Shown here: piece after piece, positions 44,331 to 54,366 of the stretch
Layout of the letters: every line of letters begins with the position of its first letter
Numbering within the stretch: the stretch's first letter is position 1
The notes under the pieces: generated by a model
What the model saw: only the letters and a program-made list of their open reading frames with translations
Told to the model about the DNA's origin: nothing
Databases searched by the model: none
Program-made: the position numbers and the translations under genes
Origin: Acidisoma sp. PAMC 29798
GTDB taxonomy: Bacteria; Pseudomonadota; Alphaproteobacteria; Acetobacterales; Acetobacteraceae
Length of the DNA: 64,000 nucleotides
Assembly (NCBI RefSeq): GCF_030252425.1
Contig: NZ_CP126994.1
Span: forward strand, 682,001 to 746,000
Direction: 5' to 3'

Positions 44331-45719
44331 CCGCAACGGCAGGCTGCGGGCGTTCAGCTCCGCAATTTCCAGGGTGCGCCCCCGGCATTGCGTCATCAGC
44401 GTCTCCAGCTCCGCCGCCAGGGCTTTGGAATAGACCTCGATGCACAGCTCGAAGTTGAGCCGGAAGCTGCGCATGTCCCAGTTGCTGCTGCCGATCAGGC
44501 ACCATTCGCTGTCGACCACGAGCATCTTGGAATGGCGGAACGGCTGCGGGCTGCGCCAGATGCGCACGCCGTTGTGCAGAAGCGGGCCGACATTCGCCCG
44601 CGTCGCCCAATTGACCAGGCGATGATCGCCCTGCTGGGGAATGACGACTTCGACCGCCACACCGCGCATCGCGGCTAGGGACAAGGCGGTGATCAATTGC
44701 TGGTCGGGCAGGAAATACGGCGTCATCAGGCGGATGCTGTCCCGGGCACAGGAAATCGCCTGCAACACGGTGGATTCGATCTTTTCCAGATCGGCGTCGG
44801 GACCGGCCGTCACGACCCGCGACTCGTCCTCGCCGTTTGCCGCCAGGTCGGGGAACCAGGCCGGGCCGTCCAGCTCCTCCTCACTGACCAACGCCCAGTC
44901 CCGCGCGAACGCTTCGACCAACTGGCCGACGATCGGACCCTGGATGCGGAAATGATTATCCTGCACCGGGTTGCGGGGCTTGGAGGCGAGCACGTTCTGG
45001 TCGGCGATATTGATGCCGCCGGTGAAGCCGAGCGTGCCGTCCACCACCAGGATCTTCTTATGGCTGCGCAGGTTGAGGAACGGCATCCGCCACGGCATGG
45101 GGGAGTGCATGAAGCGCCCGGCCGGAATGCCGGCGCCCCGCAGCAGGCTATAAGCGGGCGACACCAACCAGCCGCTGCCGATGCCATCGACGATCACCCG
45201 CACTTGCACGCCACGATCCTTGGCCGCCTTCAGCGCCGCCACGAAGCGCTTCCCGGTGGTGTCGGCGCGCATGATATAGGTTGAGAGGCCGATGCTGTGC
45301 TGCGCGGCCTCGATCGCCGCCAGCATCGCGGGATAGGCCTCGTCGCCGTTATGCAGGGTTTGGAGGGCATTGCCCGGTGGGCTGGGTCGCCGGGTAATGA
45401 CGCCGACGCCGCGCCGCAGGGGCGCCAGATGGTCGTCCTCCCCCGGTGCGCGCGGCGGCTCTCCGCCGCCCAGGAGCGGCTTGCGCGGGCCGCCGCGCAG
45501 CCTGCGGCCCCGGCGATGCACCCGGTTGATGCCGAAGACGAAATAGGTGAGGCCGCCGAGGAAGGGCGAGAACCAGGCGAGGCCGATCCAGCCGACGGCG
45601 GCCGCCACCTCCCGCTTCGTCAGCAGCACGTGGACCGTGATGATGATGGCGATGACGAAGCCGAGGGTGACTTCGACATTGCCCCGGACGCGGACGATCA
45701 AGTCCAATAAGTCGTTCAT
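44289..45719 (-). CDS. cls: Cardiolipin synthase (PLD family)
   Basis: A 476-residue membrane phospholipase-D-type synthase that condenses two phosphatidylglycerols to cardiolipin. Two N-terminal membrane helices (FVIAIIITVHVLLT and GWIGLAWFSPFLGGL) are followed by two HKD-type motifs: SHKKILVVDGTLGFTGG near residue 218 and FRHSKMLVVDSEWCLIGSSN near residue 395. In each, the His-x-Lys-x4-Asp spacing is intact. It is convergent with the EEP gene, overlapping it. Confidence 0.9.
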   Translation of the reverse strand: MNDLLDLIVRVRGNVEVTLGFVIAIIITVHVLLTKREVAAAVGWIGLAWFSPFLGGLTYFVFGINRVHRRGRRLRGGPRKPLLGGGEPPRAPGEDDHLAPLRRGVGVITRRPSPPGNALQTLHNGDEAYPAMLAAIEAAQHSIGLSTYIMRADTTGKRFVAALKAAKDRGVQVRVIVDGIGSGWLVSPAYSLLRGAGIPAGRFMHSPMPWRMPFLNLRSHKKILVVDGTLGFTGGINIADQNVLASKPRNPVQDNHFRIQGPIVGQLVEAFARDWALVSEEELDGPAWFPDLAANGEDESRVVTAGPDADLEKIESTVLQAISCARDSIRLMTPYFLPDQQLITALSLAAMRGVAVEVVIPQQGDHRLVNWATRANVGPLLHNGVRIWRSPQPFRHSKMLVVDSEWCLIGSSNWDMRSFRLNFELCIEVYSKALAAELETLMTQCRGRTLEIAELNARSLPLRLSDASARLLLPYL

Positions 45720-45765
45720 TGCAGTCTAGTGCCACGGGGGGCAGCGGCGCGAAAGCCGCCCCGGA

Positions 45766-46560
45766 TCAGTGGCTTGGTCGCGCGATGACCGTGATGGAGG
45801 TGCCCCAGGGGTCTTGCAAGGATTGCGGCGGTGCGACCGTCGCCAAAACCTCAACATCGGCCAGGCCGGTCGAGGGGTAGCTGCGCGCGGATGCGCCCCG
45901 GCTGTTCCAGATATTGGTCGCGATATGATGGTGGTAGCCGCCGGAGCTGTAGAAGGTCGCGCCGGGATAGTGGCAAGTCACATCAAGGCCTAGGACGCCG
46001 ACATAGAAGGCTTCGGCGGGGGCGATGGCCCCGACCTGGAGATGGACATGACCGACGACCGAGCCCGGCGGGACGCCGCGCCACACCTGGTTGCCGCCAC
46101 TGGCGATCAGGCTCTCGACATCGAGCGGATCGCTCGCCATCGCGACCAGCTTGTCCGTCCAGGTCCAGTCGGAGGTTGGGCGGTCGGCATAGATTTCGAC
46201 GCCGTTGCCCTCCGGGTCCGTCAAGTAGATCGCCTCACTGACAAGATGATCGGCGGCGCCGACGATGGGCGCCTTCGTCTCCGCCGCATGGCGTGTCCAG
46301 CGCCCGAGATCGGCGCGGGTCGGCAGTAGAAAAGCGGTGTGGAACAGCCCGGCTTCACGCGGCGAGCGCAGCCGCGCCGCCGGATCGCGGCGGAGTTCGA
46401 GCAACGTCGCCTCACCGACGCCGAGGGCGGCGCCCTGGGCGTCAGCGCGCAAAACGGCGAGGCCCATGGCATCCCGGTAGAAGGCGGTGACCGCGTCGAG
46501 ATCATGAACGGTGAGCGACACCTTGCCGATGGTCAGGGGCGCGTTGGTGGCTGGGGTCAT
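45766..46560 (-). CDS. VOC family dioxygenase-like protein (CatE-type)
   Basis: A 264-residue two-module vicinal-oxygen-chelate protein. The N-terminal module has KVSLTVHDLDAVTAFYRDAMGL and YLTDPEGNGVEIYAD (Glu ligand); the second has GHVHLQVGAIAPAEAFYVGVLGLD. The arrangement resembles catechol-2,3-dioxygenase-like CatE rather than a glyoxalase monomer. Metal ligands would be His in VGHVHL and HTAFLL with Glu in EIYAD. The ATG at 46560 begins MTPATNAPLTIGKVSL. The substrate is unknown. Confidence 0.83.
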   Translation of the reverse strand: MTPATNAPLTIGKVSLTVHDLDAVTAFYRDAMGLAVLRADAQGAALGVGEATLLELRRDPAARLRSPREAGLFHTAFLLPTRADLGRWTRHAAETKAPIVGAADHLVSEAIYLTDPEGNGVEIYADRPTSDWTWTDKLVAMASDPLDVESLIASGGNQVWRGVPPGSVVGHVHLQVGAIAPAEAFYVGVLGLDVTCHYPGATFYSSGGYHHHIATNIWNSRGASARSYPSTGLADVEVLATVAPPQSLQDPWGTSITVIARPSH

Positions 46561-46667
46561 GGCCGTTCCTTTTGAAGCCGCCCTCAAGAGGGTCGAGTGT
46601 TCCTGTCGCGAGCGATCGGTTAGCATGAGCGGGTGACTGTGAAGCGACCAATAGGGAACGAGCGGGT

Positions 46668-47015
46668 ATGCGCGGCAACTGGATGATCATTTCTGCGCTG
46701 ACGGGCGTCGTCTGCCTCAGCGGCTGCGCGGCGCCGCCGAGCAATCAACTGGCGTCAGGCTGCCCGGCCTCGGGACCGTATCAGCCGGCCCTGAGCCAGA
46801 GGAAGGCGCTTGACTGCGAAGGCAAATACTATGTCGGCCGCCAGGAATATCAGAAGGCGATCGACAACTTCACGCTCTCGATCCAGGTCGATCCGGCCCA
46901 TGCCGAGACCTATTACCGCAGAAGCCTGGCCTATCGGGCGCTAGGTGAAACCGGCCAGGCTGATGCCGATCTGGCGAAGGCAAAGCAGATGGACCCGACG
47001 TTGCCGGGCGTCTGA
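46668..47015 (+). CDS. Small TPR lipoprotein
   Basis: A 115-residue protein with a lipoprotein signal sequence whose lipobox reads LSGC near residue 20 (VVCLSGCAAPP). The rest contains two tetratricopeptide repeats (YYVGRQEYQKAIDNFTLSI and YYRRSLAYRALGETGQADADL). It is probably anchored to the outer-membrane face of the periplasm and mediates protein-protein contacts. It lies 2 bp before the alcohol dehydrogenase gene, so they are co-transcribed, though a shared role is unclear. Confidence 0.75.
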   Translation: MRGNWMIISALTGVVCLSGCAAPPSNQLASGCPASGPYQPALSQRKALDCEGKYYVGRQEYQKAIDNFTLSIQVDPAHAETYYRRSLAYRALGETGQADADLAKAKQMDPTLPGV

Positions 47016-47017
47016 CC

Positions 47018-48055
47018 ATGACGCAGATGACCCGCGCGCTGATGACGGCGATTGGCGCGACGCTCGATCTCGGTTGCGACGCTATCCCCAGCCCCGGACC
47101 TGGGGAGGTGCTGATACGCGTGGCCGTCTGCGGGGTCTGCCATTCAGATGTGCATATCGTGGACGGCGATTGGGGCGCACCGCCGATGATGCCCTTGATC
47201 CCCGGCCATGAAGTGGTGGGGGAAGTCATCGGCCTTGGGGCCGGTGTGACCGCGCCGGCGATCGGCACGACCGTAGGCGTCGCCTGGAACGGGGGCGCCT
47301 GCGGCCATTGCCGCGCCTGCCTGGAGGGTGAGGAGACGATCTGCGCCCAATCTGAGGGCACGGGCTATTCGCGCCCCGGCGGCTATGCGGATCATATCGT
47401 GGCGCGCGCCGCCTTCGTGGTGGTTTTGCCGCGCGATATCGATGCGGCGCGCTTCGCGCCCGTGCTCTGTGCCGGGGTCACGACCTATCGCGGCTTGAAG
47501 CGTGCGGCGCTGAAGCCGGGTGCGCATGTCGCCATCATCGGCTGCGGCGGCTTGGGCCAGATGGCCGTGCAATATTGCCGCGCCATGGGGTTCCGCCCCA
47601 TCGCAGTCGATCTCGATCCGGGAAAGCTGGAACTTGCAACGCGCCTCGGCGCCGTGGCGACCGTTCAGGCGGATGAGACGGATGTGCCGCAAAAGCTGCG
47701 GGACATCGCGGGGGAGGCGGGTCTGCGCGCCGCCGTGGTGGTCGCACCCGCGCCGAGCGCCTTCACCCAGGCCATCGCGGCTATTTCACCGGGCGGTGCC
47801 GTGATCTTCATCGCCCTGCCGGCCAAGACGCGTGATTACCTGCCGATCTCGATTTCGGACATGGCCAATCACGAAAAGCGACTGATCGGCTCCAATGTCG
47901 GCACGCGTGTCGATTTGCTGGAAGCGGTGGAACTGGCGCTGACGGCGGGCATTCTTGCCGATATCGAGACGCTGCCTTTGCAGAACGCCAATGAGGCGCT
48001 CGACCGGCTGCGCCAGGGGCGCGTGCCCGGCCGGCTCGTGCTAACGATGGCATAA
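47018..48055 (+). CDS. Zinc-dependent alcohol dehydrogenase (AdhP-like)
   Basis: A 345-residue MDR-superfamily enzyme. Catalytic zinc ligands appear as VCGVCHSDVH (Cys) and PGHEVVGEV (His-Glu), the structural zinc Cys cluster as GACGHCRACLEGEETIC, and the NAD loop as IIGCGGLGQMAVQ. It resembles AdhP/AdhA ethanol dehydrogenases. It follows the TPR lipoprotein by 2 bp. A copy of the dispersed hairpin repeat lies just after its stop. Confidence 0.9.
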   Translation: MTQMTRALMTAIGATLDLGCDAIPSPGPGEVLIRVAVCGVCHSDVHIVDGDWGAPPMMPLIPGHEVVGEVIGLGAGVTAPAIGTTVGVAWNGGACGHCRACLEGEETICAQSEGTGYSRPGGYADHIVARAAFVVVLPRDIDAARFAPVLCAGVTTYRGLKRAALKPGAHVAIIGCGGLGQMAVQYCRAMGFRPIAVDLDPGKLELATRLGAVATVQADETDVPQKLRDIAGEAGLRAAVVVAPAPSAFTQAIAAISPGGAVIFIALPAKTRDYLPISISDMANHEKRLIGSNVGTRVDLLEAVELALTAGILADIETLPLQNANEALDRLRQGRVPGRLVLTMA

Positions 48056-48072
48056 CGACCTGACCGCCGTCG

Positions 48073-48102
48073 GTGGGGTGGAAAAGCGCAGCGCCTTCCA
48101 CC
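48073..48102. repeat. Dispersed hairpin repeat, copy 5
   Basis: An element of the form GTGGGGTGGAAAAGCGCAGC plus CCTTCCACC, with arms GGTGGAA and TTCCACC, 17 bp after the alcohol dehydrogenase stop. The central AAGCGCAGCG is shared with the other copies. Confidence 0.75.
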
Positions 48103-48134
48103 ATCTTGCGAGATGAGCGCAGGAGGACCGTGCC

Positions 48135-49118
48135 ATGGCGCCTTTACCATCCCAACTGACCCATGCACTGGCCGTCGATGCGGTGGAAGACGGCACGCGG
48201 CGGTATTTCGCCGATCGTCGGGCCCGTGTGGACGCTTTCGTGGACGCCCATTTCTCCCTGCGCGGAACGCTGACGCTGCATCGCGCGGCGATTGGGTGGG
48301 ATGTGCTGAAGGCGCCGGTGAACCTATCGTTGGCGGGGCCGCAGATCGCCATGCAGCTCGGCGCCAAAGCGGCCGCACGATTTGGCGCACCGGGTGCCGC
48401 GAAGGCGATGAGCCGCCCCATCCTGCTGAAGACGGCAGTGGCGCGCGACATCGAATGGCTGATCCACACCGAGCTTCTGGAACTGCCTTTCGAGCAGAAG
48501 GGCCGCTCCAGCCAGGGCGATGCCTTATCCGCCACCATCCTCGACGAGCCGAGCGTGACGGCGGCGGTGGAAGCGGCACTGCTGGATATCGGCCGCAAAG
48601 GCGATGACCCCGCCTTCCGGGAGCGGTTGCGTCACGCCTTGAGCGAATACGCGGCCACGCGGGGCGCGGCGGCCGAGATCACGACCGGGTTGCTGACGCT
48701 GGGTGCGGGCGCGCTGACTTTGCACAAGCTGGCGCCGGGTGCGGCGACCTTGGGCCCGGCGCTGGCGGCGGCCATGGCGCAGCAGACGGCGATCGGCGCC
48801 TTTCCGCTCGGCGGATGGATCGGCTCGGCGTGGTATGGCGTCTTTCCGGTGGTGCCCACCATGGGTCTGGTCGCGGCGACGACCGGCGGCTTGATGCTGG
48901 CCTCGGCGAGCTTCGCGGCCTTTGCCGGCGTGATTTCCGACCCGGTGCAGCGCAAGCTGGGCCTGCATCGCCGGCGGTTGCTGCGCATGATCGACGCCAT
49001 GGAGCGGCAGTTCTTCGACCCCGCCGCGCCCGGCTTCGTGGTCCATGATCATTACGTCGCGCGACTGCTCGACCTGTTCGATATTCTTGGCGCGGCGTCG
49101 CGATTGGCGCGGGCCTAG
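48135..49118 (+). CDS. Conserved protein of unknown function with a hydrophobic C-terminal half
   Basis: A 327-residue protein. The first third is soluble and helical (RRYFADRRARVDAFVDAHFSL), the middle carries Ala/Gly-rich segments that may enter the membrane (LLTLGAGALTLHKLAPGA, IGAFPLGGWIGSAWYGV, GLVAATTGGLMLASASFAAFAG), and the C-terminus is basic (HRRRLLRMIDAMERQFF). It resembles an uncharacterised alpha-proteobacterial domain family (possibly DUF6635; not verified). A strong AGGAGG site precedes the ATG. Its stop overlaps the convergent exporter gene by 4 bp. Confidence 0.6.
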   Translation: MAPLPSQLTHALAVDAVEDGTRRYFADRRARVDAFVDAHFSLRGTLTLHRAAIGWDVLKAPVNLSLAGPQIAMQLGAKAAARFGAPGAAKAMSRPILLKTAVARDIEWLIHTELLELPFEQKGRSSQGDALSATILDEPSVTAAVEAALLDIGRKGDDPAFRERLRHALSEYAATRGAAAEITTGLLTLGAGALTLHKLAPGAATLGPALAAAMAQQTAIGAFPLGGWIGSAWYGVFPVVPTMGLVAATTGGLMLASASFAAFAGVISDPVQRKLGLHRRRLLRMIDAMERQFFDPAAPGFVVHDHYVARLLDLFDILGAASRLARA

Positions 49119-50647
49119 TGCGCGATGGGCGCCGGCGTGGTCGCTGAGCGGAGCGGCAGGTCGTTCATCCCCCAGGCGACGGCAATGGCCAGCGCCATGG
49201 CGAAGGCGCAGGCAAGAAAGGATAAGTGGAATCCGCCGAGCAGGCCGGCCCGGATGATGTGACGCGCCGAACCGCCGAGCACACGCAGCGCATCGGCATG
49301 TTCGCGCAAGTCACTGAGCGACACCCGTCCCCCGACGCCCGCATCCGCCAGGCCCCGATTGAAACGGCTGGCCAAAAGCGTGCCGACAAGCGTCGAGCCA
49401 AAGGCGCCGCCAAGTGAGCGCAGGAACAGCAGGCTTCCGGTGGCGACGCCGACATCGCGGCGCTGGGCGGCATTCTGCACGATGACGAGGCTGCTCGGCA
49501 GCGTCGCCCCGAGGCCAATCCCGAGGATCGTCGTATAGATCATGCTGAAGGCGAGGGGCGTCTTTGCCTGCAAGGTGGCCAGCATCAGGAAGCCCAGCAT
49601 GCAGCCGAACAGCCCGACGATGAGCACTGTTTTCGTCTTGCCGAGGCGGCGCGCGACCTGGCCTGAGAGATAGGCGCCAAGGCAGCTCGACCCCAGTAAC
49701 GGCACCACGAGCAGGCCTGAGCGCGATGCGCTGGCACCGAGGACGAGTTGAAAGAACAACGGCAGCAGGAAGGTAACGCCGAACAGCACCAACGAGCTCA
49801 TGAAGGCGACGATGACGCCACGCAGGAAGACCGAATGGCCGAACAGGCGCGGCGGCAGCAAGGGATCGGTCGCGCGGCGTTCCTGAAGGAACAGCACGGC
49901 GATGAACGCGGCGCCGACGGCGGTGAGACTGAGGATGGGCGACGCCGTCCAGGGCATTGAAACCCCACCCCAGCTCAGCACCAGCAGCCAGCACGTGACG
50001 CCGCCGGTGAGTAGCGAGGCGCCGATCCAATCGATGGAGACTGATTGGCGCTGCACCTTCAGTGTCTTGAGCGCCTGATGACACAACAGGATGGCGAGCA
50101 AACCGATCGGGATATTCGCCCAGAAGATCCAGCGCCAGGAGAATTGATCGGTCACCCAGCCGCCGAGGATCGGCCCGGCGACGCTGGCGACACCCCAGGT
50201 TGAGGCCATATAGCCTTGATACCGCCCGCGCTCACGCGGCGAAATGACGTCAGCGACGGCGGCCTGCGCCATCGACATCAGGCCGGCGCCGCCGAGACCT
50301 TGCAAGGCCCGAAAGACGATCAATTGCGTCAGCGTCTGCGCCGCAGCACAGAGCCCCGAGGCGATGACGAAAATGACGAGGGCCGGCAGCAGCAAAGCCC
50401 GCCTGCCGTAAATATCGGACATCTTGCCGTAGATCGGCGTCGCGACCGTCGCCGGTAGCAGATAGGCCGTCAGAATCCAGGACAGATGGCCGAAACCGTG
50501 CAGATCGGCGGCGATGGCGGGCACAGCCGGAATGACCACGGTCTGGTCGATGGCGGCGAGCAGGATGCAGAGTAGAATGCCGGCCAGCACACGCATGATC
50601 TGCGCATGCGTAAAGAGGGGGATTTCTTCTTCGAAGACGTCGTTCAT
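49115..50647 (-). CDS. DHA2-family MFS drug exporter (14 TMS)
   Basis: A 510-residue major facilitator of the EmrB/QacA type, with about 14 membrane segments. Recognised points are LLAAIDQTVVIPAVPAIAADL in helix 1 (motif D1), GKMSDIYGRRALLL (motif A), RALQGLGGAGLMSMAQAAVADV, and STWGVASVAGPILGGWVTD (motif C, antiporter signature). It sits 4 bp downstream of the 5-oxoprolinase stop and is presumably co-transcribed. The exported substrate is not predictable. Confidence 0.9.
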   Translation of the reverse strand: MNDVFEEEIPLFTHAQIMRVLAGILLCILLAAIDQTVVIPAVPAIAADLHGFGHLSWILTAYLLPATVATPIYGKMSDIYGRRALLLPALVIFVIASGLCAAAQTLTQLIVFRALQGLGGAGLMSMAQAAVADVISPRERGRYQGYMASTWGVASVAGPILGGWVTDQFSWRWIFWANIPIGLLAILLCHQALKTLKVQRQSVSIDWIGASLLTGGVTCWLLVLSWGGVSMPWTASPILSLTAVGAAFIAVLFLQERRATDPLLPPRLFGHSVFLRGVIVAFMSSLVLFGVTFLLPLFFQLVLGASASRSGLLVVPLLGSSCLGAYLSGQVARRLGKTKTVLIVGLFGCMLGFLMLATLQAKTPLAFSMIYTTILGIGLGATLPSSLVIVQNAAQRRDVGVATGSLLFLRSLGGAFGSTLVGTLLASRFNRGLADAGVGGRVSLSDLREHADALRVLGGSARHIIRAGLLGGFHLSFLACAFAMALAIAVAWGMNDLPLRSATTPAPIAH

Positions 50648-50651
50648 GCGG

Positions 50652-53600
50652 CTACTCGGCTTTTCCAAACCCGCCGCCGGTCGGTGTCACGACGATGATG
50701 GCCTCACCGGCCGCCACGCTCACCTGCGCACAACCGCCGACATCGTCCAGACTGCCGTCCACGCGTCGGACCATGTTGAAACCGAGTTGCCCGTCCGCGC
50801 CGCCCTCCAGACCGAAGGGTGCAATCCGGCGATGGCCGGTGAGGAAGGAGCATTCCATGTCTTCCAGGAACCGGATGGTGCGGCTGGTGCCGTTGCCGGC
50901 ATGCCAGCGACCGACGCCGCCGGAATTCGGGCGGATGTGGAAATCCTCCAACACCACGGGCAGACGCGTCTCCAGAATCTCCGGGTCGGTGAGGCGTGAA
51001 TTCGTCATATGCGTATGCACAGCGTCGGTCCCGTCGAAGCCTGGGCCGGCCGGTGCGCCGGAGCAGAGGGTTTCGTAATACTGATACTGGGCATTGCCGA
51101 AGGTCACGTTGTTCATGGTGCCTTGCGCGGAGGCCATGGCCTGCAAGGCGCCGAGCAAACAATCCGTGACGGCCTGTGACACCTCGACATTGCCGGCAAC
51201 GACGGCGGCGGGATATTCGGGGGAAAGCATGGACCGCTCTGGCACGATGATGCGCAAAGGCCGCAGGCATCCGGCATTGATCGGAATTTCGTCATCGATC
51301 AGCAGGCGGAAGACATAGAGCACCGCTGCATTCGTGACCGGGCGCGGCGCGTTGAAATTGTCGGCGCGTTGCAACGAGGTGCCGGTGAAATCGACCACCG
51401 CCTCCCGCTTGGCGCGATCGATGGTGATGCGCACGGCGATGATGCAGCCCTGGTCCATCTCCACTGAAAATGACCCATCCTGCAAACGATCGAGCAGACC
51501 GCGCACGGCTTCCTCGGCATTGTTTTGCACATGGCCCATATAGGCATGCACGACATCCAGGCCGAAATGCCCGATCATCTTGCGCAGTTCAGTGATGCCG
51601 CGTGCATTCGCGGCGACCTGGGCCTTCAGGTCATTGACGTTCTGCACCACGTTGCGCGCTGGATAAGGCGCATCGCTGAGCAGCCGCACGACCGCCGCCT
51701 CGCGGAAACCATCGCCGTCGACGAGACGGAAATTGTCGATATAGACGCCTTCCTGCTCCACATTGGTGGCGCGCGGCGACATCGACCCCGGGGCGATGCC
51801 GCCGATATCGGCGTGATGGCCACGGCTGGCCACCCAGAACAGGATTGTCTCACCCTCGGCATCGAACATCGGCGTGCAGACGGTGATGTCGGGCAGATGC
51901 GTGCCGCCGTGATAAGGCGCGTTCAGCATGAAGACATCGCCGGGCCGGATGACTGCGTTATTGGTGATCACCGCCTTCACTGAACTATCCATCGAACCGA
52001 GATGCACCGGGATATGCGGGGCATTGGCGACCAACTCGCCGTGATTGTCGAAGACCGCGCAGGAGAAATCCAGACGTTCCTTGATGTTCACGGAATAGGC
52101 GGTGTTTTGCAGCGTGACGCCCATCTGCTCGGCGATGGACATGAAGAGATTGTTGAAGATCTCCAGCATCACCGGATCGGCATCCGTGCCCAGCGCGCGG
52201 CGCGTCGGCAAGGCGCGCACGCGTTCTAGCACCAGATGGTCGCGCGGCGTCACGGTCGCCGCCCAGCCGTCTTCGATCACCACAGTCTGGTTCGGCTCGA
52301 TGATGATGGCGGGACCCATGACCCGGTGACCGGGCGCGAGGGTCGCGCGATGGAAGACCACGGCATCCTGCCAGGCGCCACCGCTGAAGAAGCGGGTGCG
52401 CGCATCAGGCTCGGGTTTAGCCCTGGTTTCGGTTTCGGCCACCGGTTCGTCGCGCGTTGTGCTGCGGCTGGTGGCTTCCAACTCCACGGCCTCGACCGTG
52501 ATGGCCTTGCCGGCATCGATGAAACCGAAGCGCTGCCGATGCCCCTCCTCGAAGGAGCGACGCATGGCCTCGGCGTCGCTCGCCAGGATGGTGATGGTCG
52601 TGTCGGTGCCGGCATAACGCAAATGCGCACGCATCAGTACCGCGATGTCAGCCGCTGGCACGCCTTGCGCCAACAACTCATCCCGGCATTGCTGGGCCAG
52701 GCCCGTGCCGAGTTGCGCGATCAGCGCGGGGGCGCGGTCGTCGAGCGGCGCGTCCAGGCTCTGGCTGCGCGTCGCGCGCAGGGTCGCGAGACCCATGCCA
52801 TAGGCGGAGAGCACGCCCGACAGCGGATGCATCAGAATGCGCGTGATGCCGAGCGCATCCGCGACGAGACATGCATGTTGGCCGCCGGCGCCGCCGAAGG
52901 AGTTGAGGACATAGCGCGTAATATCGTAGCCGCGCTGCACGGAGATCTTCTTGACGGCCTCTGCCATATGCGCGACCGCAATTTGCACGAAGCCATCCGC
53001 GATCTGCTCAGCACTGCGGCCATCGCCCAGTTGCGACACCAAAGCGTCGAATCCAGAACGCACTGCGTCATGATCCAGCGGCTGGTCTCTGTTGGGTCCG
53101 AAGATGCTTGGGAAGAAGGCGGGCATCAGCTTGCCGAGCATGACATTGGCGTCCGTCAGCGCCAGCGGGCCACCACGTCGGTAACAGGCCGGGCCCGGCA
53201 CGGCGCCGGCCGATTGCGGGCCGACCCGGAAGCGCGTGCCATCGAAGCGCAGCAGCGAGCCGCCGCCGGCGGCCACTGTATGGATCAGTATCATCGGCGC
53301 ACGCATGCGCACGCCGGCGACCTCGGCCTCGAAGGTGCGCTCATAGCTGCCGTCGAAATGCGCAATGTCGGTTGAAGTGCCCCCCATGTCGAAGCCGATG
53401 ACACGGTCGAAGCCCGCAAGGCGGCCGGTTTCGGCCATGGCGACCACGCCGCCGGCGGGGCCGGACAGCACCGCATCCCGCCCCTGGAAGAGATCCGCAC
53501 CGGTGAGACCGCCCGACGAGGTCATGAACAGCAGGCGCGCGCCGGTGCGGCCGACCTCCAGCTCGCCCGACACGCGGTCGATGTAGCGGCGCAGGATCGG

Positions 53601-54251
53601 CGACAGATAGGCATCCACCACCGTGGTGTCGCCGCGCCCGACGAATTTGATGAGGGGCGATACTTCATGGCTGACCGAAACCTGGGCAAAGCCGGCCGCA
53701 CGGGCAGCAGCGGCGACAGCCTGTTCATGCGCCGGAAATCGGTAGCCGTGCATGAAGGCGATGGCCAGAGAGTCGAAGCCGGCGTCACGCAGATCACGCA
53801 ACTGTGCGGCGATCGCCTGCGGGTCCGGCGCTTGCTCCACCATGCCATCCGCCAGCACCCGCTCGGCGATTTCGACGACACGCTCATAGAGTTCCTGCGG
53901 CTTGACGATCTGGCGCGCGAAGATCTTGGGCCGCGCCTGATAACCGATGCGCAGCGCATCGCGGAACCCGCGCGTGACAAGCAGCGCCGTGCGTTCGCCC
54001 GCCCGTTCGAGCAGGGCATTGGTCGCGACCGTGGTGCCCATGCGCACCTCGTTAATCGTGTCGGCGGGGATGGGCTGCCCGGCGCTCAGGCCCAGAAGAT
54101 CGCGAATGCCCTGAACGGCGGCATCGGCATAGGCGTCCGGATTCTCCGAAAGCAGCTTGCCGGCCCGCAGGCTTCCATCCGGCGCGCGACCGATCACATC
54201 CGTGAAGGTGCCGCCGCGATCGATCCAGAAATCCCACGTGGTCTCGGGCAT
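50652..54251 (-). CDS. 5-oxoprolinase (hydantoinase A/B fusion, ATP-hydrolysing)
   Basis: A 1199-residue enzyme that uses ATP to open 5-oxoproline to glutamate. The N-terminal HyuA-type domain begins [16 protein letters not shown] (phosphate loop) and carries the [17 protein letters not shown]-like and [13 protein letters not shown] segments. The HyuB-type domain occupies about residues 680-1199 ([32 protein letters not shown] onward, as separate motifs). The start is the ATG at 54251; an upstream frame adds 16 residues. 5-Oxoproline could come from the ChaC-type enzyme encoded elsewhere in the window. The fusion in one chain matches eukaryotic-type OPLAH. Confidence 0.9.
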   Translation of the reverse strand: MPETTWDFWIDRGGTFTDVIGRAPDGSLRAGKLLSENPDAYADAAVQGIRDLLGLSAGQPIPADTINEVRMGTTVATNALLERAGERTALLVTRGFRDALRIGYQARPKIFARQIVKPQELYERVVEIAERVLADGMVEQAPDPQAIAAQLRDLRDAGFDSLAIAFMHGYRFPAHEQAVAAAARAAGFAQVSVSHEVSPLIKFVGRGDTTVVDAYLSPILRRYIDRVSGELEVGRTGARLLFMTSSGGLTGADLFQGRDAVLSGPAGGVVAMAETGRLAGFDRVIGFDMGGTSTDIAHFDGSYERTFEAEVAGVRMRAPMILIHTVAAGGGSLLRFDGTRFRVGPQSAGAVPGPACYRRGGPLALTDANVMLGKLMPAFFPSIFGPNRDQPLDHDAVRSGFDALVSQLGDGRSAEQIADGFVQIAVAHMAEAVKKISVQRGYDITRYVLNSFGGAGGQHACLVADALGITRILMHPLSGVLSAYGMGLATLRATRSQSLDAPLDDRAPALIAQLGTGLAQQCRDELLAQGVPAADIAVLMRAHLRYAGTDTTITILASDAEAMRRSFEEGHRQRFGFIDAGKAITVEAVELEATSRSTTRDEPVAETETRAKPEPDARTRFFSGGAWQDAVVFHRATLAPGHRVMGPAIIIEPNQTVVIEDGWAATVTPRDHLVLERVRALPTRRALGTDADPVMLEIFNNLFMSIAEQMGVTLQNTAYSVNIKERLDFSCAVFDNHGELVANAPHIPVHLGSMDSSVKAVITNNAVIRPGDVFMLNAPYHGGTHLPDITVCTPMFDAEGETILFWVASRGHHADIGGIAPGSMSPRATNVEQEGVYIDNFRLVDGDGFREAAVVRLLSDAPYPARNVVQNVNDLKAQVAANARGITELRKMIGHFGLDVVHAYMGHVQNNAEEAVRGLLDRLQDGSFSVEMDQGCIIAVRITIDRAKREAVVDFTGTSLQRADNFNAPRPVTNAAVLYVFRLLIDDEIPINAGCLRPLRIIVPERSMLSPEYPAAVVAGNVEVSQAVTDCLLGALQAMASAQGTMNNVTFGNAQYQYYETLCSGAPAGPGFDGTDAVHTHMTNSRLTDPEILETRLPVVLEDFHIRPNSGGVGRWHAGNGTSRTIRFLEDMECSFLTGHRRIAPFGLEGGADGQLGFNMVRRVDGSLDDVGGCAQVSVAAGEAIIVVTPTGGGFGKAE

Positions 54252-54366
54252 AGGCTTCCCAACTACAAGACGTCGTTCAGGTGCGATCCCTTGTGGCAAA
54301 ATTCAGCCGACCGCAAGGGCGGGAGACCCTTGCCTGGGTCGACGGCAAGACGTGGGTCGCGCGCCC

